Shown: positions 1 to 5,626, numbered from the stretch's first letter. The stretch is DNA of 5,666 nt from Candidatus Latescibacterota bacterium (GCA_016209865.1 JACQVL010000348.1:1-5666); one strand, 5' to 3'. Made by a program: numbers and translations. The notes: a model not told the origin generated them from the sequence alone.

Positions 1-147
1 CCCGCTGTCCGGGTTGGGGTCGCCAGGACAGAAGACGCGAACCTGACGGCCGTCTGCCAGCCGCAGCCGCCGTCTTCGCGGCAGTCGTTCGCGCCAGAGG
101 TGACAGACGAGCGCCTCTGCGATGTCAGCGTCAGCGATACAGGACAT
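1..147 (-). CDS. Probable DUF2851 family protein, N-terminal fragment (runs off the left edge)
   Basis: An open minus-strand frame runs from an ATG at 147 to the window edge, giving 49 codons with no stop. The translation contains a segment ending ADGRQVRVFCPGDPNPDSG, after a helical stretch with a CHLWRERLP core. This resembles the start of DUF2851 proteins, where a short 'xxLWxxxxLP' helix precedes 'LRTxDGxxVxVxxPGxxNxxxGPDF'. The fragment stops just before the expected PDF. The molecular function of DUF2851 is not established. An in-frame ATG at 195 would add 16 residues, but that extension is translated from heptamer-repeat sequence and looks non-native; neither start has a convincing Shine-Dalgarno. 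The gene follows the cyclic-nucleotide-binding gene on the same strand with no visible terminator between them, so read-through is possible. The family call rests on recognising this short motif only. Confidence 0.5.
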   Translation of the reverse strand, partial: MSCIADADIAEALVCHLWRERLPRRRRLRLADGRQVRVFCPGDPNPDSG

Positions 148-156
148 GAGGCGGGA

Positions 157-172
157 AGAGTGAAGAGTGACG
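157..172. repeat. Heptamer tandem repeat, AGAGTGA type (2 copies plus partial)
   Basis: Two exact copies of AGAGTGA (157-163 and 164-170) are followed by CG. On the minus strand this reads TCACTCT repeated, just upstream of the putative ATG at 147. It is short, and supported mainly because similar 7-nt-period arrays occur at the other gene boundaries in the window. Confidence 0.5.
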
Positions 173-250
173 AAAAAGACCTTCTCTTCTCTCATCAGTC
201 GGAAAATCCCGCCATTTCTCGACTGTCCTCAAAGTATGTAGAAGTTTTTT

Positions 251-268
251 ACTGATCACTGACCACTG
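251..268. repeat. Heptamer tandem repeat, ACTGAYC type (about 2.5 copies)
   Basis: ACTGATC (251-257), ACTGACC (258-264) and ACTG (265-268) form a 7-nt-period array starting a few bases beyond the stop codon of the cyclic-nucleotide-binding gene. Read on that gene's strand it includes GGTCAGT and TCAGTAAAA. The same words occur just after the stop codon of nadE (5575-5585) in the same orientation relative to the gene. Confidence 0.55.
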
Positions 269-274
269 CCTTGC

Positions 275-748
275 TCACCGCGACCACAGCAGCTCGTTCC
301 GCAGCCAGAGGTTGGTGCTGCGGAGCCGCGCGGACAGGACAGTGGCCAGGTTGCGCATGATGATGTAGCCGATCCGTGGCTGTGCGTCCATCACGCGGCG
401 GAGGTCATCGCTCGTGATCTCCAGGAGAACGGAGGCCTCCAGCGCGCGCGCCGCGGCAGAGCGCGGGGAGCCGTCGACGAGCGAGATTTCGCCGAAGACC
501 ATGCCAGGGACGGCTGTGGCGAGGCGCTCCGTCTGATGGACCAGCCGGTCGGGGAGCGTCACCTCGAGGCTGATGCGCCCGTCGCAGACGATATACAACT
601 CTCGCCCCCGGCTGGCCTCCTCGAAGATTTCACGCCCCGTCTTCACCCGTCGTTCACGACAGAGCGGCGCGATGGCCTGCAGCTCTTCGTCGGTAAGCCC
701 CTCAGCCAATGGAGTCTGGCGGAGTATCTCGACAACCTCGATGGCCAT
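275..748 (-). CDS. Stand-alone cyclic nucleotide-binding domain protein (Crp/cap-type sensor domain)
   Basis: A complete 157-residue protein, almost entirely one cNMP-binding domain. Residues 6-30 form the N-terminal helices (hydrophobic 'TPLAEGLTDEELQAIAP'). Residues 31-110 form the beta-roll, with 'LYIVCDGRISLEV' as the central strands. The phosphate-binding cassette is at 85-99, FGEISLVDGSPRSAA, with the conserved Gly-Glu (86-87) and the Pro-Arg-Ser (95-97) whose Arg would contact the cyclic phosphate. Residues 112-150 form the C helix region. There is no helix-turn-helix after it, so this is not a Crp/Fnr DNA-binding regulator. It is more likely a sensor or docking subunit, with the ligand (cAMP, cGMP or none) not decidable from sequence. 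The ATG at 748 is chosen because a perfect AAGGAGGT sits 8 nt upstream. The gene lies 47 nt downstream of the diguanylate cyclase gene on the same strand and is probably co-transcribed with it. Its partner is unknown. Confidence 0.9.
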   Translation of the reverse strand: MAIEVVEILRQTPLAEGLTDEELQAIAPLCRERRVKTGREIFEEASRGRELYIVCDGRISLEVTLPDRLVHQTERLATAVPGMVFGEISLVDGSPRSAAARALEASVLLEITSDDLRRVMDAQPRIGYIIMRNLATVLSARLRSTNLWLRNELLWSR

Positions 749-756
749 AGCGACTG

Positions 757-764
757 ACCTCCTT
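757..764 (-). promoter_or_regulatory. Strong Shine-Dalgarno site for the cNMP-binding protein
   Basis: On the minus strand the sequence is AAGGAGGT, complementary to the 16S rRNA 3' end over 8 bases, with 8 nt to the ATG at 748. It fixes the start codon and predicts efficient translation independent of the upstream gene. Confidence 0.85.
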
Positions 765-795
765 ACGTGCGATGAGACGCTTCCTTTGAACGGCT

Positions 796-1983
796 CTATT
801 TAGTTGTCCGGTGCCGTACCGCTTCATCCTGACTGAGCAGTTGTTCGACCAGCAGCCAGTCCATCGAGTCTCGCTCGACCATCCGCATCACCGCCTGCGA
901 AACCCCTGACTGATCAGCTTCGACACCGATGACGTTCCCGGAGAGGGTGATCGAATCCCCGGAAACCGGCAGAGTGAGGGCGACCTCGAGCATCTGATCG
1001 ACCGTGACCGGGATGGAGACGGCCACCTGGAACCGGTGATGCCCGATCGTCTTCTTCGGGGCTCCGGACGCCCACTCGACAGGACGAATCGACTGGATCA
1101 TGTCGGCGGGGATGGGACTGACTTCATCCTGGTACAGCAGGTCAAGGTACACCCGATTCTTGCCTTCGCGCTTCGCTAAGTACAACGCCTGATCGGCCGC
1201 CTCGATCAGGTGCTCGGGGGTCCTGGTATCGCCCCCCCGATATTCCGCGATGCCCCCCGAGGTGGTAATCTGAATCCCCTCCGGCGGACCGGATGGCATC
1301 TGCGTCGCCGTGACTGCGAACGCTCGACGAATCCGTTCGGCCACGACCAGCGCGTCAGACCGGGTCGTCGACGGGAGCAGGGCGAGGAATTCTTCCCCCC
1401 CATACCGGCCGACGACATCCGTCCCGCGTGTATACTGGAGCAGACAGGCGGCAAACGTTCGCAGCACCGCATCCCCCGCCAGATGCCCGTACTGGTCGTT
1501 GCATTGCTTGAAAGAGTCCAGATCAAACAGGATGATCGCGCCGCCACCGCCGTACCGCTTGCCTTTCTGGACTTCCCAGGTCACCTGCTCCCGGATGTAC
1601 CCGGTGTTGTACAGCCCGGTCAGACCATCCCGGATGGCCGCACGCGCCATCTGTTCGTAGCTCCTCACCTCCATCACTTTGGGGTGACGGATGTAGTGTT
1701 TGACCGACGTCACGTAATCGTGCAGGGCCATGGGGAGATTCACCGGCCTCGCAAGACGGGTCGAGAGCGTCTCCGTATACTGCCAGACGGCATCCCAGAG
1801 GACTTTCGCGTCGTGTGGCGACATCTCGAGAGATGTCAGGACGTGGATGATCTCGGCATACGCCGTCTGCCCGAACCGGCGAGCTAACTGGGCCACAGTA
1901 TCATGGAGTTTCTCGTTATTCGTGCTCTCCTCGATGGCGTGGAGCGTCCGCTCGTGCAACGTCAACCGGTCACGGTCAGCCAT
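796..1983 (-). CDS. GGDEF diguanylate cyclase with PilZ-like C-terminal tail
   Basis: A 395-residue soluble protein with no membrane segment or signal peptide, predicted to condense two GTP into cyclic di-GMP in the cytoplasm. Residues 1-110 are a mostly helical N-terminal region that I do not recognise. The GGDEF domain covers about 115-282, starting with the usual RDGLTGLYN (118-126). It has metal-binding FDLDSFKQCND (153-163, Asp154), GHLAGDAVLR (166-175), the catalytic GGEEF at 195-199 and the C-terminal KREGKNRVY (271-279). An intact inhibitory-site motif RGTD lies at 186-189, nine residues before GGEEF, so product feedback inhibition is expected. Residues 285-395 form a beta-rich tail resembling the second half of a PilZ barrel but without its ligand motifs. 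The start is the ATG at 1983, preceded by AGGGGGAGG. The gene begins 14 nt after the outer-membrane protein's stop codon, which suggests translational coupling. Confidence 0.93.
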   Translation of the reverse strand: MADRDRLTLHERTLHAIEESTNNEKLHDTVAQLARRFGQTAYAEIIHVLTSLEMSPHDAKVLWDAVWQYTETLSTRLARPVNLPMALHDYVTSVKHYIRHPKVMEVRSYEQMARAAIRDGLTGLYNTGYIREQVTWEVQKGKRYGGGGAIILFDLDSFKQCNDQYGHLAGDAVLRTFAACLLQYTRGTDVVGRYGGEEFLALLPSTTRSDALVVAERIRRAFAVTATQMPSGPPEGIQITTSGGIAEYRGGDTRTPEHLIEAADQALYLAKREGKNRVYLDLLYQDEVSPIPADMIQSIRPVEWASGAPKKTIGHHRFQVAVSIPVTVDQMLEVALTLPVSGDSITLSGNVIGVEADQSGVSQAVMRMVERDSMDWLLVEQLLSQDEAVRHRTTK

Positions 1984-1987
1984 GGCG

Positions 1988-1996
1988 CCTCCCCCT
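1988..1996 (-). promoter_or_regulatory. Shine-Dalgarno site for the diguanylate cyclase, abutting the upstream stop codon
   Basis: The minus strand reads AGGGGGAGG with about 4 nt to the ATG at 1983. It starts one base after the TAA (1998-2000) of the outer-membrane protein gene. Ribosomes ending there would sit on this site, as in translational coupling. Confidence 0.7.
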
Positions 1997-1997
1997 T

Positions 1998-3623
1998 TTA
2001 CAACTCCCGGTACAGGCGAACGACGACGCGGGGTCCGACATCAGCATCATGCAGGTTCTGGGCGATGAACACGCTGGCGTAGAGGAGCCGGCTGGAGAGG
2101 GCGACCCCCGCGCCCGCATCGCTCCGAAGGTCGGAGAACCCATCGGGCAGAGGCAGGCCGAGGTGCGGACTGACCCGCGACCGGAGCGCCGGATGGGTGA
2201 GGACGTTCCGTCCGGACGCGGCCGAGAAGAACGCCGTCCCGGCGTCGAAGAACGGGATGAGTTCGACCTTCCAGGAGACGAATTGCTGGCGGCGCAGGGT
2301 CGTGACCGGGAGCCGGTATTCCGCGTTGAAGACGAGCAGCCGGTCCCCAGCATACTCAAAATCCCCGAATCCCCGAAGACCGCCGGCCGCGCCCAGCACG
2401 TACGACCGCTGGAGCGGGAGCGGCGCTCCTGAGGCCGCCAGTTTTGCCCGGACGTTCAGATGGTGGCCTCGCCAGGCGTTGTACCGGCTGATCGTCACAT
2501 CGAACCGGGTGAACCTGAAATCTCCCCCCAACCCTTTCTCGGCCCGCTCCAGTTCCGCGTCGAACGACCAGGCGTTGTCCGGCGGCACATCAGACGGCCG
2601 GGTGTCATACCGCGCCCGCCAGACCAGGCCGTGGATCGCCCCTTCATCGATATCCGGGTTGGCGCGGAACGCCCGATTCCCCCCGAACAGGGTGAACGGA
2701 GACCGGACCGCCAGGGTCCGGAAGGTGTCGTGACGGTACTCCATCCGCACCATGGCGTGCTGGCCCACCCGTTGTTCCGCATACGCAGTGAAGCCGGACC
2801 GGAGGAAGTAGTTGTAGAAATCGTTCTTCGTCCCGAACGCGGCGAGAGAGTTGTGTAGCGGCGGTACCTGCCACCGGTCGTTCGTGTCCGTCATCTTGTA
2901 CCCTTCAATCCCGAGCCGCAAGGGGTGCCGCACGAAGAACGGCTCCACCACCCCCGCTTTAAAGCCGAGAAACCCGTGATCGTTCGGCTCGGTCGGGACG
3001 GTGATCGTCCCGGTCAGGCTGGGACGCCCGGTCTCCTTGAGGGGTACCACTCTCAAGGTCAGGTCGACCTCATGCCCCCGCACCCGGCTGAACCGCCAGC
3101 CGCTCGGTCTGATTGTCCATTCGACCCCGGACGGCTGGACCGGGCTGAGCCGGAGGCTGCCGGTCTTCGTCCGCGAGACGGTATACTCCCCGGCGTAGAC
3201 GACGCGCTGTCCCTGAACGGTCGCCCGGCGCGAGGCGTAAATCTGGCCGCCGATGACTTTCACATCCCCGGTGACGACCGACCCGCCCTGCAACGAGGCG
3301 CTCCCGTTGATGACGAAGAGGTCTCCATCGACCGTCCCGCTGACGTACAAGTTCCCGTGGAGAATGACGAGCGGCCCCGCCACCGCCGTCCCCCGGCCGA
3401 TGCTCACATCCCCCAGCCGGACCGTCGTCCCGTCCCGGTTGATCAGCGCCTCCAGGTCGTGCGGGGCAATCTGCGCGTGTCTCACCGCGCTGTCAGCCGG
3501 CGCCGTCTGGCGCAGTGGACTCGCCGCATGGGCGGCCTGGATGGTAATGAGGACGCAAAGAATGAATGCGGTCTTAGACAGAGTGCGGATTACGGAGTGC
3601 GGAGTGCGGATTGATACATCCAT
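1998..3623 (-). CDS. Outer-membrane protein: bactofilin-like beta-helix joined to an Omp85/BamA-type barrel
   Basis: A 541-residue exported protein, counting from the ATG at 3623. Residues 1-33 form a signal peptide with basic residues, a hydrophobic core FILCVLITI and an Ala-His-Ala cleavage site. Residues about 68-140 form short beta-helix repeats such as GNLYVSGTVDGDLFVINGSA and VTGDVKVIGGQI, resembling bactofilins/polymer-forming proteins. Residues about 140-215 form a beta-rich linker. Residues about 216-541 form a barrel of alternating amphipathic strands. The Omp85-family hallmark GGLRGFGDFEYAGD is at about 414-427, with LRGF matching the (V/L)RGF loop-6 motif, followed by LLVFNAEYRLP. 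No POTRA repeats are seen, so a BamA-like insertase role is doubtful; a surface anchor, secretion pore or scaffold is equally possible. The last residues, VVVRLYREL, end in Leu rather than the usual aromatic. A TTG nine bases upstream (3632) is in frame, but it is too close to the Shine-Dalgarno. Confidence 0.85.
   Translation of the reverse strand: MDVSIRTPHSVIRTLSKTAFILCVLITIQAAHAASPLRQTAPADSAVRHAQIAPHDLEALINRDGTTVRLGDVSIGRGTAVAGPLVILHGNLYVSGTVDGDLFVINGSASLQGGSVVTGDVKVIGGQIYASRRATVQGQRVVYAGEYTVSRTKTGSLRLSPVQPSGVEWTIRPSGWRFSRVRGHEVDLTLRVVPLKETGRPSLTGTITVPTEPNDHGFLGFKAGVVEPFFVRHPLRLGIEGYKMTDTNDRWQVPPLHNSLAAFGTKNDFYNYFLRSGFTAYAEQRVGQHAMVRMEYRHDTFRTLAVRSPFTLFGGNRAFRANPDIDEGAIHGLVWRARYDTRPSDVPPDNAWSFDAELERAEKGLGGDFRFTRFDVTISRYNAWRGHHLNVRAKLAASGAPLPLQRSYVLGAAGGLRGFGDFEYAGDRLLVFNAEYRLPVTTLRRQQFVSWKVELIPFFDAGTAFFSAASGRNVLTHPALRSRVSPHLGLPLPDGFSDLRSDAGAGVALSSRLLYASVFIAQNLHDADVGPRVVVRLYREL
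3581..3612. repeat. Heptamer tandem repeat inside a coding region, GAGTGCG type (about 4.5 copies)
   Basis: Consecutive 7-mers are GAGTGCG (3581), GATTACG (3588), GAGTGCG (3595), GAGTGCG (3602) and GATT (3609). The array falls within the first codons of the outer-membrane protein gene and encodes the Ile-Arg-Thr-Pro-His-Ser-Val-Ile-Arg-Thr stretch of the signal peptide N-region. A 7-nt period shifts frame with each unit, so a change in copy number that is not a multiple of three would alter the reading frame. Confidence 0.8.
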
Positions 3624-3634
3624 GATTCGCAATT

Positions 3635-3650
3635 CCCTTTGCAGAAAGGG
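3635..3650 (-). other. Small leader hairpin overlapping the Shine-Dalgarno of the outer-membrane protein gene
   Basis: CCCTTT (3635-3640) and AAAGGG (3645-3650) are a perfect 6-bp inverted repeat around a 4-nt loop. In the minus-strand transcript the 3' arm is AAAGGG, the likely ribosome-binding sequence, about 11 nt before the ATG at 3623. The hairpin could modestly lower translation initiation. No ligand-binding structure is apparent, so this is not called a riboswitch. Confidence 0.4.
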
Positions 3651-3668
3651 CTATCGGGCGACACTTCC

Positions 3669-3698
3669 ATTCTACCGCAATATGTCATCCATTGTCAA
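3669..3698 (-). promoter_or_regulatory. Sigma70-like promoter for the outer-membrane protein / diguanylate cyclase operon
   Basis: On the minus strand, a perfect TTGACA (-35, 3698 down to 3693) and TAGAAT (-10, 3674 down to 3669, 5/6 match) are separated by 18 bp. An A-rich stretch just upstream of the -35 could act as an UP element. Transcription would start near 3662, giving a leader of about 39 nt to the ATG at 3623. Confidence 0.75.
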
Positions 3699-3751
3699 GA
3701 GCTTTTTCTTAGGCGCCCGCTCCTGGCGGCGGACATTTACACGAAAATCCC

Positions 3752-3780
3752 TTGACAACCCCTCTCATACGACCTACCAT
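3752..3780 (+). promoter_or_regulatory. nadE: Sigma70-like promoter for nadE
   Basis: A perfect TTGACA (3752-3757) and TACCAT (3775-3780, 4/6 match to the -10) are separated by an ideal 17 bp. Expected initiation is near 3787, so the leader of about 50 nt includes the whole AATCCAA-type heptamer array. The two divergent -35 boxes are 53 bp apart, leaving room for a shared regulator, but no clear operator is visible between them. Confidence 0.65.
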
Positions 3781-3792
3781 CAAAGTAAAGGT

Positions 3793-3820
3793 CCAGAATC
3801 CAAAATCTAAAATCCAAAAT
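3793..3820 (+). repeat. Heptamer tandem repeat, CCAAAAT type (4 copies), in the nadE leader
   Basis: Four units with 7-nt period: CCAGAAT (3793), CCAAAAT (3800), CTAAAAT (3807) and CCAAAAT (3814), ending just before the GGGAG ribosome-binding site. Very similar AATCCAA arrays are known as short tandemly repeated repetitive sequences in cyanobacteria and appear in other large bacterial genomes. Its A-rich, unstructured nature would leave the start region accessible. Confidence 0.85.
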
Positions 3821-3821
3821 C

Positions 3822-3826
3822 GGGAG
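3822..3826 (+). promoter_or_regulatory. nadE: Shine-Dalgarno site deciding the nadE start
   Basis: GGGAG lies 9 nt before the ATG at 3836 and supports that codon as the start, over an in-frame TTG at 3752 that lies within the promoter -35 box. Confidence 0.65.
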
Positions 3827-3835
3827 TCCTCGCCC

Positions 3836-5572
3836 ATGAGGACGCTGCGCATCGCCTTAGCCCAGATCAACACGACGGTGGGCGATCTGGACGGCAACAC
3901 GGAGAAAATCCTGAACGGCATCGCCGCCGCCCGGCAGCACGGCGCGGACCTGGTCGCCTTCCCGGAACTGGCGATCACCGGGTATCCGCCGGAGGATTTG
4001 CTGTTCAAGCCGCGGTTCATCGACGGGAATCTGGATCGCCTGCGCGAGATCGTGCGGGCGACGGACGACATCGCGGCCATCATCGGGTTCGTCGACCGGG
4101 GGGACGACATCTACAACGCCGCGGCGATCGCCTGTCACGGCCAGCTCGCCGGCGTCTACCACAAGGCGTTCCTGCCCAATTACGGGGTGTTCGATGAGAA
4201 CCGGTATTTCCAGGCCGGGACGTCGTTCCCCGTCTTCCGCCTCAACGAGGTGACGATCGGAGTCAACATCTGCGAGGACATCTGGTACCCCGACGACCCG
4301 ATGAAAACGCAGGTGCTGGACGGCGCGGCGGAGGTGATCGTCAACATCTCCGCCTCCCCGTACCACGCGGGCAAGGGACAGTTCCGGGAGACGATGATCG
4401 CCACGCGGGCGGCCGACAACGCGGTGGTCGTCGCCTTCGCCAACCTGGTCGGCGGCCAGGACGAGCTGCTGTTCGACGGCCGGAGCCTCATCTTCAACGA
4501 GACGGGCGACCTCCTCGCCCGCGGGAAGCAGTTCGAGGAAGACTTAGTCGTGGCCGACCTCGACATCGAGGCTGTCTTTCGCTGGCGGCTCCACGACCCG
4601 CGCCGCCGGAAGGCGAAGGACGGCGTGCAGGCCACCAGCGATCGCGTGCCGGTGATCGACCTCGGGGAAGTCCGGCATGCCGCGCGGGCCCGTCTCACCC
4701 CGCCCGTCGCCGTCACCCTGGAGGCCGACGCCGAGGTCTACACCGCCCTCTGCCTGGGGACGCGGGATTATGTGATGAAGAACGGGTTCAAGGGCATCGT
4801 CGTCGGGGTCAGCGGCGGGATCGACTCCGCGATGGTGACGACGATCGCGGTCGACGCGTTGGGGCCGGACAACGTCGTCGGGGTGACGATGCCGTCGCAG
4901 TATTCGTCGGATGAGACGAAGACGGATGCCTACCGGCTGGCGGAGAACCTCGGCATTCGTTTTCTGACGATCCCGATCAAAGACACGTTCGACACCTACC
5001 GGCGGGTGCTGGCCGAGGAATTCAAGGGACTGAAGGAAGATGTGACCGAAGAGAATCTCCAGGCGCGCATCCGGGGCAACCTCTTGATGGGGCTGTCCAA
5101 CAAGTTCGGCTGGCTGGTGCTGACGACCGGGGACAAGAGCGAGATGAGCGTCGGGTTTGCGACGCTGTACGGGGACATGTCGGGCGGGTTCGCGGTCATC
5201 AAGGACGTGTACAAGACGCGGCTGTATGCGCTCGGACGGTACCGGAACGGGCGAGCCGGGCACGCCCTCATCCCTGAGGGCATCCTCACCCGCGAGCCAA
5301 GCCCGGAGCTGAAACCCAACCAGAAGGCGTCCGATACCCTGCCGCCGTATCCGGTGCTCGACCCCATCCTGCGGGCGTACGTCGAGGAGGACAAGTCGCT
5401 CGACGAGATCGTGGACATGGGCTTCCCCGAAGCGACCGTCCGGGATGTCATCCGGCGGGTGGACCGGAGCGAGTACAAACGCCGTCAGGCCCCGCCCGGC
5501 ATCAAGATCACCACACGAGCGTTCGGGAAAGACCGGCGATTGCCGCTGACGAACCGGAATGTGTATTACTGA
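3836..5572 (+). CDS. nadE: Glutamine-dependent NAD+ synthetase
   Basis: A 578-residue cytoplasmic enzyme catalysing the last step of NAD+ synthesis: deamido-NAD+ + ATP + glutamine to NAD+ + AMP + PPi + glutamate. The N-terminal nitrilase-type glutaminase domain (about 1-270) shows the full catalytic triad: Glu44 in FPELAITGYPPEDL, Lys110 in HKAFLPNYGVFDE and Cys146 in NICEDIW. The C-terminal synthetase domain (about 290-578) has the ATP pyrophosphatase loop SGGIDS (326-331) and the conserved LTTGDKSEMSVGFATLYGDM (429-448). It also contains REPSPELKPNQKASDTLPPY (486-505). Both domains appear intact and the length is usual for the two-domain form. Start: ATG 3836, with GGGAG 9 nt upstream. An in-frame extension to a TTG at 3752 would begin inside the promoter and translate repeat DNA, so it is rejected. 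The gene is transcribed alone, divergently from the envelope/signalling operon. Confidence 0.97.
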   Translation: MRTLRIALAQINTTVGDLDGNTEKILNGIAAARQHGADLVAFPELAITGYPPEDLLFKPRFIDGNLDRLREIVRATDDIAAIIGFVDRGDDIYNAAAIACHGQLAGVYHKAFLPNYGVFDENRYFQAGTSFPVFRLNEVTIGVNICEDIWYPDDPMKTQVLDGAAEVIVNISASPYHAGKGQFRETMIATRAADNAVVVAFANLVGGQDELLFDGRSLIFNETGDLLARGKQFEEDLVVADLDIEAVFRWRLHDPRRRKAKDGVQATSDRVPVIDLGEVRHAARARLTPPVAVTLEADAEVYTALCLGTRDYVMKNGFKGIVVGVSGGIDSAMVTTIAVDALGPDNVVGVTMPSQYSSDETKTDAYRLAENLGIRFLTIPIKDTFDTYRRVLAEEFKGLKEDVTEENLQARIRGNLLMGLSNKFGWLVLTTGDKSEMSVGFATLYGDMSGGFAVIKDVYKTRLYALGRYRNGRAGHALIPEGILTREPSPELKPNQKASDTLPPYPVLDPILRAYVEEDKSLDEIVDMGFPEATVRDVIRRVDRSEYKRRQAPPGIKITTRAFGKDRRLPLTNRNVYY

Positions 5573-5587
5573 GCGGTCAGTAAAATC

Positions 5588-5608
5588 AGTGACGAGTGAC
5601 AAGTGACG
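5588..5608. repeat. Heptamer tandem repeat, AGTGACR type (3 copies)
   Basis: AGTGACG (5588), AGTGACA (5595) and AGTGACG (5602) are three consecutive 7-mers, starting 16 nt after the nadE stop codon. The preceding bases GGTCAGTAAAA (5575-5585) share words with the array after the cyclic-nucleotide-binding gene. Confidence 0.75.
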
Positions 5609-5626
5609 AGTAAATCAGAGGGTGTC

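Noticed and set aside
190-209. Tiny six-codon minus-strand frame (ATG at 209) ending at an overlapping TGATG, as a leader peptide
   Set aside because: It has no good ribosome-binding site, the codons are not distinctive, and the overlapping ATG at 195 is itself doubtful.
245-250. T-run at 245-250 as a terminator
   Set aside because: The run is T-rich on the plus strand, but the adjacent genes are on the minus strand and no stem precedes it in a useful orientation.
275-748. Reading the cNMP-binding protein as a Crp/Fnr transcription factor
   Set aside because: The protein ends right after the C helix at residue 157. There is no helix-turn-helix domain, and no nearby frame supplies one.
1210-1887. 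225-codon plus-strand open frame opposite the diguanylate cyclase
   Set aside because: It overlaps the GGDEF coding region completely. The protein is low-complexity, without a start-site signal or a recognisable family.
2925-3614. 229-codon plus-strand open frame opposite the outer-membrane protein
   Set aside because: It is a shadow of the minus-strand gene, rich in Pro, Arg and Asp, and it ends within the heptamer repeat.
3624-3632. TTG start for the outer-membrane protein at 3632
   Set aside because: The only ribosome-binding-like sequence (AAAGGGA) would be 1-2 nt from this TTG, while the ATG at 3623 has about 10 nt spacing.
3793-3820. Heptamer arrays as CRISPR
   Set aside because: Units are 7 nt, contiguous and without spacers, and no cas genes are present.
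3752-3835. In-frame N-terminal extension of nadE from a TTG at 3752
   Set aside because: The TTG is part of the TTGACA -35 box, the extension translates the heptamer array, and family members start at the MRTLRIALAQ segment, where an ATG with GGGAG upstream is present.
4544-5602. 352-codon minus-strand open frame opposite nadE
   Set aside because: It is antisense to a clearly conserved enzyme gene. The translation is Arg/Pro/Asp/His-rich with no recognisable domain, as expected from a GC-rich shadow frame.
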